64,000 nucleotides of DNA from Deltaproteobacteria bacterium (GCA_029777945.1 JAKORG010000036.1:16600-80599); one strand, 5' to 3'; counted from the stretch's first letter, positions 27,285 through 36,872 are shown. Numbers and translations: made by a program. The notes: generated from the sequence alone by a model not told the origin.

Positions 27285-28729
27285 CCCTTTAGCCTCTTTA
27301 AAAGAAGTTCATTTAATACCTTTGGATTTGCCTTTCCCTTTGTCTCCTTCATAACCTGACCCACAAAAAATCCGAGGAGTTTTTCCTTTCCTGCCCTGAA
27401 TTCTTCAACTTCTTTTGGAAATTTTGAGAGTATCTCATCAATTTTAGCCCCGATTGCAGATTCATCTGTTATCTGTGTAAGACCCTTTTCATAAACGAGC
27501 TCTTTAGGAGAAATATCCCTTTCACAAAGTTCAGGAAAAATGTCTTTTCCTATCTTTATGCTTATGGTGCCATCCTTTATAATGGATAAAAGTTCGGCAA
27601 ATCTCTCTGGTGTTATGGGAGGGTTATTGGGTTGTAAATTCCTTTCCTTTAGCTCCCTTAAGAGTTCTGTCATGATCCAGTTGCTTACAGTCTTTGGTTC
27701 CGGGAATCTCTTTACAGTTTCTTCAAAATAATCAGCAAGGTATCTGTCAGAGACAAGGATCTCCACATCGTATCTCGGCAGGCCATAATCTTTTATAAAT
27801 CTTTCCATCTTTTCAAAAGGTAGTTCAGGTAGTTCTTGCCTTATCTTTTTAATCCAGGCATCATCTATGATGAGAGGTAAAAGGTCAGGTTCAGGGAAAT
27901 ACCTGTAGTCATGTGCCTCTTCTTTTCCCCTCATGGAATAAGTAATGCCCTGGTCTACATTGAAAAGCCTTGTTTCCTGAACAACCTCTTGCCCGCTTTT
28001 TATAATCTCTATCTGTCTTTTTATCTCGTAATCGAGGGACTTTTCTATGTATTTGAAGGAGTTTAGATTCTTCAACTCTGTCCTTGTGCCGAATTCTTGG
28101 GTGCCCCTTTTTCTTACAGATACGTTTGCATCACACCTGAAGCTACCTTCCTCCATATTCCCATCACAAATCTCAAGATAAATTAGACAATCCCTGAGCA
28201 TTTTTAAATATTGGACAGCCTCTTGTGGTGTTCTTATGTCAGGTTCACTTACAATCTCAAGCAAGGGTATACTGGATCTATTATAATCTACAAGGCTGTA
28301 TGTGCTTGCCTCAATTGTTGATTCATGGACAAGTTTGCCCGCATCCTCTTCCATGTGTATCCTTTTTATGCGTATTCTTTTCTTTTCATTATTTACCGTT
28401 ATATCAAGATAACCGTTCTCACATATGGGTTCCTCGTATTGACTTATCTGATATCCTTTCGGTAAGTCAGGATAATAATAGTTTTTTCTTGCAAAGATGC
28501 TTCTTCTGTTTATGGTGCAATTTAAAGCAAGACCGAGCTTTATGGCAAAATCTACTACCTTTTTGTTGAGAACAGGCAGTGCCCCTGGAAGGCCCATACA
28601 GGTGGGGCATGTATGACTGTTTGGTTCTGCACCGAATTCTGTGGAGCAACTGCAGAAGAGTTTGCTTTTTGTAAGTAGGTGCGCATGCACCTCTAAACCT
28701 ATTACACCCTCAAAATCATCGTAACCCAC
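27281..28729 (-). CDS. gatB: Asp-tRNA(Asn)/Glu-tRNA(Gln) amidotransferase subunit B
   Basis: GatB is the kinase/tRNA-binding subunit that activates misacylated Glu-tRNA(Gln) or Asp-tRNA(Asn) for amidation by GatA. The 482-residue protein begins '[19 protein letters not shown]', has the zinc site CSCS...CPTC ('[10 protein letters not shown]', '[17 protein letters not shown]'), '[17 protein letters not shown]', '[12 protein letters not shown]' and the C-terminal YqeY-like tail ('[20 protein letters not shown]'). Length is standard. gatA and gatC are not adjacent. It is the first gene of the gatB-mtnA-SAM hydrolase operon. Confidence 0.97.
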   Translation of the reverse strand: MGYDDFEGVIGLEVHAHLLTKSKLFCSCSTEFGAEPNSHTCPTCMGLPGALPVLNKKVVDFAIKLGLALNCTINRRSIFARKNYYYPDLPKGYQISQYEEPICENGYLDITVNNEKKRIRIKRIHMEEDAGKLVHESTIEASTYSLVDYNRSSIPLLEIVSEPDIRTPQEAVQYLKMLRDCLIYLEICDGNMEEGSFRCDANVSVRKRGTQEFGTRTELKNLNSFKYIEKSLDYEIKRQIEIIKSGQEVVQETRLFNVDQGITYSMRGKEEAHDYRYFPEPDLLPLIIDDAWIKKIRQELPELPFEKMERFIKDYGLPRYDVEILVSDRYLADYFEETVKRFPEPKTVSNWIMTELLRELKERNLQPNNPPITPERFAELLSIIKDGTISIKIGKDIFPELCERDISPKELVYEKGLTQITDESAIGAKIDEILSKFPKEVEEFRAGKEKLLGFFVGQVMKETKGKANPKVLNELLLKRLKG

Positions 28730-28827
28730 TTGCCACCTCTTATCCTTTTATCTCCTTTGGTTTATGAAATATACAATACATTTCGTGTTTTTGTAAAATA
28801 ATATAAGCTTCTCTATGAAAATGTTCT

Positions 28828-29250
28828 CTATAGAGGAATATCATCTTCTTCGATTTCAGGGACAAACACATCCTCTGTCTTCTCCTGGACCATGTCTTTT
28901 CTCTCATCAGTAGCAGATGGACCTTGCGGGAAAAGGCGTAAATCATTGGCTATGATCTCAGTAACCCTTCTTTTAGTGCCATCTTTTGTTTCATATTCCC
29001 TTGACTGAATCCTTCCTTCTATATAAACAAGCCTCCCTTTTTTAAGATAATCCCTTGCTATCTCACCCAATCTCCTCCATGCAATGATAGTATGCCACTC
29101 TGTCCTTTCCTGTTTTGCATTGTTTTTGTCCCTCCACACTTCAGTTGTGGCAATCCTAAAGGTCGCAACAGTAGTTCCATCGGTAGTAGAACGTATTTCA
29201 GGATCTGCCCCGAGTCTTCCGATTAAAAAAACCTTGTTTAAACTCGCCAT
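28828..29250 (-). CDS. ssb: Single-stranded DNA-binding protein
   Basis: This 140-residue SSB has an OB fold at residues 1-108 ('MASLNKVFLIGRLGADPEIR', 'EWHTIIAWRRLGEIARDYLK', 'RLVYIEGRIQSREYETKDG') and a short acidic tail ending 'EEDDIPL', the tip that recruits partner proteins. The tip ends at TAG 28828-28830, which is good evidence that TAG works as a normal stop codon in this genome. It stands alone between gatB (98 bp) and an MFS gene (67 bp). Confidence 0.96.
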   Translation of the reverse strand: MASLNKVFLIGRLGADPEIRSTTDGTTVATFRIATTEVWRDKNNAKQERTEWHTIIAWRRLGEIARDYLKKGRLVYIEGRIQSREYETKDGTKRRVTEIIANDLRLFPQGPSATDERKDMVQEKTEDVFVPEIEEDDIPL

Positions 29251-29317
29251 ATTTTATCCTCCAGAGACTTTTTGATTACCATATGATATACCAAAAGAAA
29301 TGTCAATGAATGGTTTT

Positions 29318-30703
29318 TTAGTTTTCTCGAAGGTTACCCCTTGTAAGGGAGATAAAAATACCACACACGCAGAGTAAACCGAATACAATAAAGGCTGTTT
29401 TAATACTATCCAGTAATTTCACATGATTTGCAGGGGATATCTCTACTTGACCCATATATAAAGCAAATATGAGCATGGCAACGCCCATACTGAAAAGTTG
29501 GCCCAAAAGTCTCATGGTGGCAAGCATGGAAGAGGCAATGCCGTAGTATCTATTTTCAACAGAACTCATAATTGCATTTGTGTTAGGAGATGCAAAGAGG
29601 GCAAAACCAGATCCGAGTATGACAAGGCTTACAACAATATAGATGATGTGTGTGCTACTTTCTATAAAGGAAAGTAAAAAAAGTCCTATTGCCGTTACTG
29701 CCATACCGCATGAGGCAACAATCCTCGGCTCAATCCTGTCGGAAGCCTTTCCAGCAAGGGGTGATAATATGGCCTGCATAATAGGCTGCGATACAAGAAT
29801 AACACCTGTTGTCTGAGGTGATAGATTTTTTATATGCTGGATGTAAAAACTCAAAAGAAAACCTACTGCAAAGGTGGCACTATAATTTAAAAGGGCTGCT
29901 ATATTTGACATGGTAAATACCTTATTGGATATAAATAATTGCATGTCTAAAACAGGATTCTTTACCCTTTTTTCCCATAAAATAAAAATAATAACACCGG
30001 CCATCCCTATCAGTATAAGTATCTTTCCTGTATCTGATTGAAGTTTTGAAAATCCATACATAAGACACAGTAGCATTATACTGTAGATTATTGAACCAAT
30101 GAAATCGAATTTATCCTTTTTTGCATCAGCCCATTCATCTTTTAACTTTGTAATGGTTAGAATTATAATGAAAATGCCCAGGGGGCAATTAAATAAAAAT
30201 ATGCTCCTCCAACCGAGGTGCTGGGTTAAAACACCACCAAAAAAAGGCCCTATTGCCAGACCGAGATACACTCCGGCCACATTTATTCCAAGCACCCTTC
30301 CTCTCTCATTGGGCGGAAAAACAGAGCTTAAAATGGCTATAGATGTTCCGAATATCATAGCACCGCCTATGCCCTGAAAAATTCTGAAGATGATAAGCAT
30401 TATGGCGCTACTTGATATGCCAAGGATAAAAGATGAGAGTGTAAAGATTATCATGCCTATCAAAAAAATCCTTTTTCTGCCATGCATATCTGCAATCTTA
30501 CCAAAAGGCACAAGAAAAATAGCGGCACTTAATATGTAAGCACTGGCTATCCAGCTCAACGCTATAACATCAATATTAAACGCTTTACCTATTGTGGGTA
30601 GAGCAACGGGAACTGTTGCAAGGGCAAGGGGTGTAAGAAAAGAAGAGGCTGTTGTGACTATTAGGGTCGATCTTTTTGTCTCTTCCATATTAAACTCTGT
30701 CAT
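29318..30703 (-). CDS. MFS multidrug-type efflux transporter (DHA2-like)
   Basis: This 461-residue membrane protein has about fourteen hydrophobic segments, as in the EmrB/QacA (DHA2) group. Visible motifs are 'SWIASAYILSAAIFLVPFGK' with the adjacent 'IADMHGRKRIF' loop (motif A) and 'VAGVYLGLAIGPFFGGVLTQ' (motif C-like, antiporter type). A proton-driven exporter of hydrophobic compounds is expected; the substrate is unknown. Its ATG overlaps the stop of the Nudix gene (4 bp), which in turn overlaps the methyltransferase, so the three genes are one translation-coupled set. Confidence 0.88.
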   Translation of the reverse strand: MTEFNMEETKRSTLIVTTASSFLTPLALATVPVALPTIGKAFNIDVIALSWIASAYILSAAIFLVPFGKIADMHGRKRIFLIGMIIFTLSSFILGISSSAIMLIIFRIFQGIGGAMIFGTSIAILSSVFPPNERGRVLGINVAGVYLGLAIGPFFGGVLTQHLGWRSIFLFNCPLGIFIIILTITKLKDEWADAKKDKFDFIGSIIYSIMLLCLMYGFSKLQSDTGKILILIGMAGVIIFILWEKRVKNPVLDMQLFISNKVFTMSNIAALLNYSATFAVGFLLSFYIQHIKNLSPQTTGVILVSQPIMQAILSPLAGKASDRIEPRIVASCGMAVTAIGLFLLSFIESSTHIIYIVVSLVILGSGFALFASPNTNAIMSSVENRYYGIASSMLATMRLLGQLFSMGVAMLIFALYMGQVEISPANHVKLLDSIKTAFIVFGLLCVCGIFISLTRGNLREN

Positions 30704-31719
30704 TTTCCTGTGTAATCCTCCTCATTGTATCCTAAAATTATGTAATATGCGGCTCTGTCAAAAAAATAAACAAGTCTTTCTCCAAGTTCGAACATCCTGT
30801 ATATATCTATAATCTTTTCCCATACACTGTAAGAATAAATAAACATCCATATATGCTTTTTTAAGATACTTACAGAGCTTATGAGTTCTTCTATAGGTAT
30901 TTTCTCTTTTTTTCTCTTCCGCCCAAGCTCGCAATAAAAAGACTTAAATTCCACCTCACCTTTTATGCCTTTGAGCCAGTTGTTTATCTGTCCTATAATG
31001 TAAATTGCCCTGTTATATAGCTCTTTTTTGTCGAAATTGTGATATGATTTTGTAGAGGGATTTGTGGATATATCATTCAGCCACAATGTTATTATTTTAT
31101 CAGAATTATTCTGGATCGCATTTAAAAGCTCATCGGAAAGAAGGGAATCTTTATAACCGATCTTATCTTGTTTAGCGCCTTCAAAGAATTTTTTAAGGGA
31201 ATCCTGAATTTTCCATAGGTCTTTTTTCAGTTCAATGTAAGTTTTTACAGCCTTTTCCTGGGAATCAAAGGCAAGTCTCGGTAAATTGTCAATGGGGAAA
31301 TATTTGCAGTCCTTTGCATCATCTCCAGGTCTTTCAACCCCCCCTGTCTTTTCTGCCTCAAAGGTAACTATCAGTAATTCACCGTAAATAGGGTTTATAT
31401 GGGAACTTACATCTACAAGCTGTATGATTTTTCCTTCCACACCTGTCTCTTCCTTTAACTCCCTTAATGCAGCATCCTCGATACTTTCTCCTACCTCTGC
31501 GAAGCCTATGGGGAAACACCACATATCCTTATAAGGTTCGTATGCCCTTTTTACAAGGAGTACTTCCCTGCTATTATTTGATAGAATAACAGAGGCAACG
31601 GGTAGTGGATTTTCGTAATGTATTTTTTTGCAGAGAGAACAAATCTGTCTTAATTTTCCTTCTATAAATTCTTCTTTTAATTCTGCTCCACAAAAATAAC
31701 AGTATGCCTTTGAATTCAT
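30700..31719 (-). CDS. Nudix hydrolase with N-terminal zinc ribbon and C-terminal RsbR-like domain
   Basis: This 339-residue protein appears to have three parts. Residues 5-33 are a zinc ribbon ('CYFCGAEL', 'CSLCKK') as in NADH pyrophosphatase-like Nudix proteins. Residues 38-165 are a Nudix fold with the full box 'GFAEVGESIEDAALRELKEE' followed by TGV. Residues 175-335 are all-helical, with 'IITLWLNDISTNPSTKSYHN', 'RKRKKEKIPIEELISSVSIL' and 'KKHIWMFIYSYSVWEKI', resembling the N-terminal sensor domain of RsbR-type stressosome proteins. That last match is by pattern only. The reaction is hydrolysis of a nucleoside diphosphate-linked compound; the substrate is unknown. It overlaps its neighbours by 4 bp on both sides. 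Confidence 0.82.
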   Translation of the reverse strand: MNSKAYCYFCGAELKEEFIEGKLRQICSLCKKIHYENPLPVASVILSNNSREVLLVKRAYEPYKDMWCFPIGFAEVGESIEDAALRELKEETGVEGKIIQLVDVSSHINPIYGELLIVTFEAEKTGGVERPGDDAKDCKYFPIDNLPRLAFDSQEKAVKTYIELKKDLWKIQDSLKKFFEGAKQDKIGYKDSLLSDELLNAIQNNSDKIITLWLNDISTNPSTKSYHNFDKKELYNRAIYIIGQINNWLKGIKGEVEFKSFYCELGRKRKKEKIPIEELISSVSILKKHIWMFIYSYSVWEKIIDIYRMFELGERLVYFFDRAAYYIILGYNEEDYTGK

Positions 31720-32468
31720 GGCCTTGCAATGAAAATCTTGTCATTTTTATTAAAACTTAAAAACTTTTTTTCCTTGAGCTCTTTTAGAAGTTTAACCTTT
31801 ACTGTTTCGGGATCAACATCCTGTTCAATAAAGGCACTTTTGAAATCTATATATTGTTCTAATGCATGACTGTCTTTTTCATGAAAAATGAGTTCATTTG
31901 GGTAATCGTAATATTCGACATGGTCAAAATATTGTTTTAAAATATTGTAACCATTTTCAGCAGAAAAGGACTCTATAAGTTTTCTTAAATTGTCGAATTT
32001 GAAAAATCTTTCACCCTCTTCGAGCATGTGACTGCTGTGGGTAATCACTATAAAAACCCCTTTGGGGTCAAGTAGCCTTTTGATTTCCTGAAGCATATCA
32101 GGGAAAAAATAAAGAGAATAGGCAGAGACTATCATGTCAAAATAACAAGATGGCATGTCAATCTTTGAGGGCAAAAATAATTTTTTAAACAGGGCCTTTT
32201 TTGCCTTTTTTTGGGCTAAAGAAAGAAAGGCTGATTCATTTTCATCATTATAATCAACGCCCATGATAAAATCAAAGCCCTCGGGCAGAGCCTCCAAAAA
32301 CCATCCATATCCACAACCTAAATCAAGAAGCCTATGGTATAGTTTAAAATCTATAATCTTTTTCACTTCATTTCTTATGTCTTCTTTATTTTTGGAGAGT
32401 TTTTTTATAATTAAGCTGATTTTTTTATGGAATGATTGGTCAGCATAACTTTTTATTATTTTTTCCAT
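31716..32468 (-). CDS. Class I SAM-dependent methyltransferase
   Basis: This 250-residue protein has motif I 'RLLDLGCGYGWFLEALPEGF' (residues 50-69), an acidic residue ending beta-2 ('IMGVDYNDENES'), 'FDMIVSAYSLYFFPDMLQEI' (motif II/post-II) and 'LLDPKGVFIVITHSSH'. This is the methyltransferase-11/25 type. Residues 1-45 and the C-terminal 90 residues are extra helices without a known match. It is the first of three overlapping genes (methyltransferase, Nudix, MFS), suggesting modification and export of one compound, but the substrate cannot be named. Confidence 0.84.
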   Translation of the reverse strand: MEKIIKSYADQSFHKKISLIIKKLSKNKEDIRNEVKKIIDFKLYHRLLDLGCGYGWFLEALPEGFDFIMGVDYNDENESAFLSLAQKKAKKALFKKLFLPSKIDMPSCYFDMIVSAYSLYFFPDMLQEIKRLLDPKGVFIVITHSSHMLEEGERFFKFDNLRKLIESFSAENGYNILKQYFDHVEYYDYPNELIFHEKDSHALEQYIDFKSAFIEQDVDPETVKVKLLKELKEKKFLSFNKNDKIFIARP

Positions 32469-32590
32469 ACTGGTATATATATCAATATCAAAGCTTTGTA
32501 AATTAAAATTAGCAATAATTAATCTGAAAAATTAATTGACCCATAGATTAGGTTATATAACATAGAAAGGATAATCAAGAACTTAATTAA

Positions 32591-33244
32591 TTATATATCA
32601 TCCTGACCGTAATGAATCCTTGCAGCCTTAATTATCCTCATAGCTGCAAGTCTGGCAATTACAGTAATGTCCTCTAAAGGCAAATACGAATTAATGGTTT
32701 CATCGAATAGCACCCTTACAGATGGCGGAAATTCTTCATCTGCCTCCCATAATATAAATGTTATAGGCACCCGGGGTAATGGGTATAGTGTAAAAGATGC
32801 ATCACCGTATGTTTCTTCAAATCCGTTGAGAGATCTTCCAGCCTCAAGAAACGCATCCCTATTTAAGGCAAAGGCTTTTTCAAGGGGTTTAGTTACCCTT
32901 TTTTCAAATATGGGCATATAATGTTTACATCCCGGTATATCTTCATAGGAGAGTAGGTTCATATTCAAGGCATCTCCTGAGGCAAAATTAATGTAATGGA
33001 GGATTATCACCTTTGTCACAAGGTTTACTACAGGTGATTTAGAGCTTATGAATTTAAATTCAGGGTAAAGCATCGTTATGATTTCATTAAAAAAAGGTAT
33101 CTCTGCCCTGTATCCTTTTTCAGATTCTCTGTATGTTATCCCTGATTTTTGAAACCTTTCTTTTACATTCGACTTTCTCAATTGATTACAAGCATCTTCG
33201 AATACTCTTTTATACACCTTTTGTTTTTTCAAAACTTCTATCAT
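32591..33244 (-). CDS. DUF3786 domain protein
   Basis: This 217-residue soluble protein matches the DUF3786 pattern from anaerobic bacteria and methanogens: 'KSGITYRESEKGYRAEIPFF' near the start, 'VTKVIILHYINFASGDALNM', 'SYEDIPGCKHYMPIFEKRV' and the core 'YPLPRVPITFILWEADEEFP'. Some family members are found near corrinoid or Fe-S protein genes, but no biochemical role is established. It has a good AGGAG site and lies 25 bp behind rpe. No cysteine cluster is seen apart from single Cys residues. Confidence 0.8.
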   Translation of the reverse strand: MIEVLKKQKVYKRVFEDACNQLRKSNVKERFQKSGITYRESEKGYRAEIPFFNEIITMLYPEFKFISSKSPVVNLVTKVIILHYINFASGDALNMNLLSYEDIPGCKHYMPIFEKRVTKPLEKAFALNRDAFLEAGRSLNGFEETYGDASFTLYPLPRVPITFILWEADEEFPPSVRVLFDETINSYLPLEDITVIARLAAMRIIKAARIHYGQDDI

Positions 33245-33269
33245 TTAAAACAACTCCTTTTTTATCATC

Positions 33270-33932
33270 TCAATCGCTTATAATATTTCTCACCTCTTGT
33301 ATCTTTTTTTTGTAATCAGTGCTGTGGAAAATCTCTGTGCCCATTACGAGTATATCAGCACCACACTGAACAACCTTTTTTGCATTGGTCGCCTTAATCC
33401 CACCGTCTACTTCAAGTTCTATATCTTTTTTTGTTTTATCTATCATATTTCTTGCCTTTTTTATTTTTTCGTCCATAACATCCATGTATCTTTGTCCTCC
33501 AAACCCGGGATTTACGGTCATAATAAGAACCAAATCCACTTCATGGATGATGTGTTCCAGTGTAATAAGGGGCGTAGACGGATTTAATGTTACCCCTGCC
33601 TTTATCCCCTTTGATTTTATAATCTCTATTGTCCTGAATATATGCCTGTCCGTTTCCACATGCAATGTTATAATGTCTGCACCTGCCTTTATAAAGTCCT
33701 CTACGAACTTATGGGGGTTTTCTATCATAAGGTGCACATCAAGGGGCTTTGATGTAATTTTTCTGACCTGTTCCACAAGCATGGGTCCAATTGTTATATT
33801 GGGAACAAAATGGCCGTCCATGATATCAATATGAAAGAGATCTGCCCCGGCATCCTCTGCTTTTTTTATATCTTCTTCTAATCTTAAAAAATTACATGAC
33901 AAAATTGACGGCGCTATCTTTATCCTATTCAT
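33270..33932 (-). CDS. rpe: Ribulose-phosphate 3-epimerase
   Basis: Rpe interconverts ribulose-5-phosphate and xylulose-5-phosphate in the pentose phosphate pathway. This 220-residue TIM barrel shows 'IAPSILSCNFLRLEEDIKKA', the metal and catalytic site 'LFHIDIMDGHFVPNITIGP', 'LDVHLMIENPHKFVEDFIKA', 'VLIMTVNPGFGGQRYMDVM' and 'LEVDGGIKATNAKKVVQCGA'. All catalytic Asp and His positions are kept. It overlaps the PASTA gene by 8 bp, in the rsmB-PASTA-rpe order common in Deltaproteobacteria. Confidence 0.97.
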   Translation of the reverse strand: MNRIKIAPSILSCNFLRLEEDIKKAEDAGADLFHIDIMDGHFVPNITIGPMLVEQVRKITSKPLDVHLMIENPHKFVEDFIKAGADIITLHVETDRHIFRTIEIIKSKGIKAGVTLNPSTPLITLEHIIHEVDLVLIMTVNPGFGGQRYMDVMDEKIKKARNMIDKTKKDIELEVDGGIKATNAKKVVQCGADILVMGTEIFHSTDYKKKIQEVRNIISD

Positions 33933-34638
33933 CTTCCCTCCTCATACTGATTTTTAGTTCTATACCCTCATCTGCATCAAAGATAAACCCTTTGGGTATT
34001 GAGCCTGTAATATTATAACTTTGGGCATCTGTATCACCGTTTGTATATGTTATTTTAAATGCAATCTTTTTTCTTGTTAACTCTTCTTTTAAATCAATAA
34101 GTGAAACACCTTTTAAATCAGGCATAAGGACGTATCTTTTCCTTTTATTTCCCACAAAAACGGTAATACCCTTACCTTCAGGTATTGTTTCAGATGCCTT
34201 AGGTATCTGGGCAAGTATTTTTCCTTCGTTATCATCAGGCACATATATTACCTTTTCCACAATTATCTTTTTGTCTTTTAAGTCTTCATTGACCTTATTT
34301 ATATCCTGGCCGAGAAGTTGAGGAACCGTTATTAATTCAGGTCCGTCAGAGACAATAACATACACGGTCCTTCCCTTTTTGGTGGTAATGTTTGCAGCAG
34401 GTTTTTGAACTGTAATGTGGTTATAGGGAATATCGTTTCTTTTTTCGTATCTTACCACATGGAATAAAAGTCCCCTTGATTCTACAAGCATTTTTGCTTC
34501 ATTTATCTCTTTTCCCACAATGTCAGGGCATATTACGGTCTTGTGGGTTTTTAAAACGATTTTCATCGTAAAGTATGCGGTAAGGACAAAGCACAATATG
34601 GAAAGAAAGATAGACAGTATTACCTTAAAAAATCTCAT
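33925..34638 (-). CDS. Membrane-anchored PASTA-domain protein
   Basis: This 237-residue protein has an N-terminal membrane anchor (residues 5-27, 'VILSIFLSILCFVLTAYFTM') and three PASTA domains at about residues 36-100 ('CPDIVGKEINEAKMLVESRG'), 104-170 ('VPQLLGQDINKVNEDLKDKK') and 173-233 ('MPDLKGVSLIDLKEELTRKK'). PASTA domains bind muropeptides or stem peptides in kinases and penicillin-binding proteins. There is no kinase or transpeptidase domain here, so this is a stand-alone envelope sensor or scaffold. It ends at TAG and overlaps both rsmB and rpe. Confidence 0.9.
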   Translation of the reverse strand: MRFFKVILSIFLSILCFVLTAYFTMKIVLKTHKTVICPDIVGKEINEAKMLVESRGLLFHVVRYEKRNDIPYNHITVQKPAANITTKKGRTVYVIVSDGPELITVPQLLGQDINKVNEDLKDKKIIVEKVIYVPDDNEGKILAQIPKASETIPEGKGITVFVGNKRKRYVLMPDLKGVSLIDLKEELTRKKIAFKITYTNGDTDAQSYNITGSIPKGFIFDADEGIELKISMRREDE

Positions 34639-35969
34639 TGTTTTTTCAGCCTTGCTATAAAAAATCCGTCAAGGTCAGTTTCATGGGGTAAGGAAATAAA
34701 ATATCCATTATTAAACAGAATAGGGAGTGGTTTTTCAACTACAAATTTGTATTTCTTTTTTAATTCTTCAATTAAAAGTAATGTTTCTTCTGGCTCAAAA
34801 GAACAGACGCTGTAAATAAAACAACCGTTTTTTTTGAGACTTGGCCATAAAGATTCTATCATGGCAAGCTGCTCTCTTCCATGTCTTATAATATCTTTTT
34901 CATTAAGTCTCCATTTTATCTCCGGGTGCTTTCTTATAATCCCTACAGATGAACAGGGTGCATCTAAAAGGATTTTATCAAATATCTCTTCCTTAAATGG
35001 TCTTGCAGCCACATCCCCTTTTATTAAGTTTCCCTTATTTCTATTTTTGCTTAGTTTTTTCATGTCCCTATCTATGGAAAATATGTTTGTCTCTTTTGCA
35101 AGCCATTTTATTTGGGCAGTTTTTGTTCCAAATCCGCAACATGCATCAAGGATTACATCCCCTCTTTTAGGATCTACTGCAATGACTGCAAGCTGTGATG
35201 CCTCGTCCTGAACGAATAATAACCCCCTTTTAAACACAGGGTCATCTATTACATGGGCAAGTTTGTTTATATAATACGCATCATTGACAAATCTTGCACT
35301 TTTAAAGGTAATACCCTTTTTTTCAAAATGTCTAATAATATCTTCTCTTTCTTTGTCTACGGCCTCTATCCTGACTGTAAAAAAAGGTGTTTTGTTCAGA
35401 TGGGCACAGAGCCTTATTGTTTCTTTCTCGCCATATCTTTTTAACCATCTAATAACCATCCATTCAGGAAAAGAATAACCAATGGATATACTTTTTTCAG
35501 ATGGCATGGGTTTATTATTGATAATATATTGATAGAGCATGTCAATGGAAGAAATGGGTTCGTTCTTTTTTATAACATCCAGCACCTCATTTATATATCT
35601 TCTTAAAATTGCATTTACAAAATTAGCCCCATATATTCCATCTTTTTGTTTTGCAAATTCGACAGCCTCTTTGATGACATGGTATGGAGATTTTTTCATA
35701 AATGAAATCTGGTATAGCGTGATCCACAGAAGATATTTCAGCCTGGGTTTTATAGACCTCCGGGCAAACATCTCAAGGATCCATTCAAAGAATCCCTTCC
35801 ACCTTATGGTCCCTGATGTAATTTCGTATATAATGCCTTTGGCCTTGCTATCGATCCTTCTTTTTTGAAATAATGTATCTATTGTTTCATCTAAGAAACT
35901 ACCCTTTTCGACTTCACCTATTATTTCAATACAGGATGACCGGACTAAATTGGCAAGGTTATCTTCTAT
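34635..35969 (-). CDS. rsmB: 16S rRNA (cytosine 967-C5)-methyltransferase RsmB, no standard start codon
   Basis: The C-terminal Rossmann domain is clear: '[20 protein letters not shown]', motif I '[20 protein letters not shown]', '[20 protein letters not shown]' (motif IV Cys) and '[20 protein letters not shown]' (motif VI Cys nucleophile). The first ATG in frame (35771) would cut off the front of the NusB-like RNA-binding domain. Upstream the frame stays open and still reads like RsmB ('[20 protein letters not shown]', '[17 protein letters not shown]'), yet it holds no ATG, GTG or TTG back to the TAA at 35991-35993. An ATA at 35967-35969, nine bases after GGAGG, is where a start would be expected. 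It overlaps htpX. Loss of ATG by one G-to-A change is my reading. Confidence 0.8.
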   Translation of the reverse strand: MEDNLANLVRSSCIEIIGEVEKGSFLDETIDTLFQKRRIDSKAKGIIYEITSGTIRWKGFFEWILEMFARRSIKPRLKYLLWITLYQISFMKKSPYHVIKEAVEFAKQKDGIYGANFVNAILRRYINEVLDVIKKNEPISSIDMLYQYIINNKPMPSEKSISIGYSFPEWMVIRWLKRYGEKETIRLCAHLNKTPFFTVRIEAVDKEREDIIRHFEKKGITFKSARFVNDAYYINKLAHVIDDPVFKRGLLFVQDEASQLAVIAVDPKRGDVILDACCGFGTKTAQIKWLAKETNIFSIDRDMKKLSKNRNKGNLIKGDVAARPFKEEIFDKILLDAPCSSVGIIRKHPEIKWRLNEKDIIRHGREQLAMIESLWPSLKKNGCFIYSVCSFEPEETLLLIEELKKKYKFVVEKPLPILFNNGYFISLPHETDLDGFFIARLKKQ

Positions 35970-36813
35970 AAACCATTTCCTCCAGTCTTCTTATCCTTTC
36001 TTCAATAGGCGGATGGGTGCTGAACAGGGCAAGCACACCTTTTCCACTAAAGGGGTTCATGATGAACATGGGTGCTGTGGAAGGGTTTGCATCTTCCATT
36101 GGTATGCGGGTGATACCTATATGTAGTTTTTTTAGGGCATTAGAAAGATAAAGGGGATTTCCTGTTAACCTTGCTCCTCCCTCGTCGGCAAGGTATTCCC
36201 TTGAACGGGATATGGCAAGCTGAATAAGCATGGCCGCGAATGCTGCAAGCATTGAAAACAAGATTACACTGAAAATATTTCCTCCACCTTCGTCATCGTC
36301 GCTTCTTGACCCTCCGAATATGGCGGCAAATCTGGCCCAATCGGCAATCATGGTAATTGCTCCGGCAAGGGTAGCAGCAACTGTCTGTATTAATATGTCT
36401 CTGTGTTTTATATGGGATATCTCATGGGCAAGGACACCCTCTAATTCTTCTAATGTGAGTATCCGCAATATCCCTGTTGTTACTGCCACAACACCGTGTT
36501 CTGGATTTCTTCCTGTGGCAAATGCATTAGGGCTATCATTTTCTATGATATATATCTTTGGCATGGGGATTTGTGCCTTCTGGCTCAGGTTATATACTAT
36601 CCTATATAAATGGGGTGCCTCATGTTCTGTAACAGGCTGTGCACCATACATCTTAAGGACGATCTTATCGCAAAACCAGTAACTTATGAAATTCATAATA
36701 AATGCTATAAAAAAGGCAATATACGCCCCTGTTTTTCCACCTACCATACCTCCAATGGCTACAAATATAATCGTCAGTATTGCCATTAAAAAGAATGTTT
36801 TAAACTGATTCAT
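35959..36813 (-). CDS. htpX: Membrane zinc metalloprotease HtpX
   Basis: HtpX is an inner-membrane M48 protease for quality control of membrane proteins. The 284-residue protein has two N-terminal membrane spans (residues 7-50), '[20 protein letters not shown]', the zinc motif '[16 protein letters not shown]' (HEISH), two further spans (about 150-200), and the third ligand region '[17 protein letters not shown]'. The end '[16 protein letters not shown]' is typical. A TTGACA-N17-TATTTT promoter lies 30 bp upstream, and the next gene (rsmB) begins inside its last codons. Confidence 0.96.
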   Translation of the reverse strand: MNQFKTFFLMAILTIIFVAIGGMVGGKTGAYIAFFIAFIMNFISYWFCDKIVLKMYGAQPVTEHEAPHLYRIVYNLSQKAQIPMPKIYIIENDSPNAFATGRNPEHGVVAVTTGILRILTLEELEGVLAHEISHIKHRDILIQTVAATLAGAITMIADWARFAAIFGGSRSDDDEGGGNIFSVILFSMLAAFAAMLIQLAISRSREYLADEGGARLTGNPLYLSNALKKLHIGITRIPMEDANPSTAPMFIMNPFSGKGVLALFSTHPPIEERIRRLEEMVYRR

Positions 36814-36843
36814 TAAAACCCCCTGATTACTCTATTTACTAAA

Positions 36844-36872
36844 AAAATATACACCCTTTTATCTTTTGTCAA
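36844..36872 (-). promoter_or_regulatory. Probable sigma-70-type promoter of htpX
   Basis: Read on the minus strand, TTGACA (36872-36867), a 17-base spacer and TATTTT (36849-36844) end 30 bp before the htpX ATG. A perfect -35 box with ideal spacing supports it. It is divergent from the gyrA promoter in the same gap. Confidence 0.6.

Noticed and set aside
28740..28946. Frame on the minus strand after and partly inside ssb
   Set aside because: It is in a different frame from ssb, basic and low in family-like features; no start signal.
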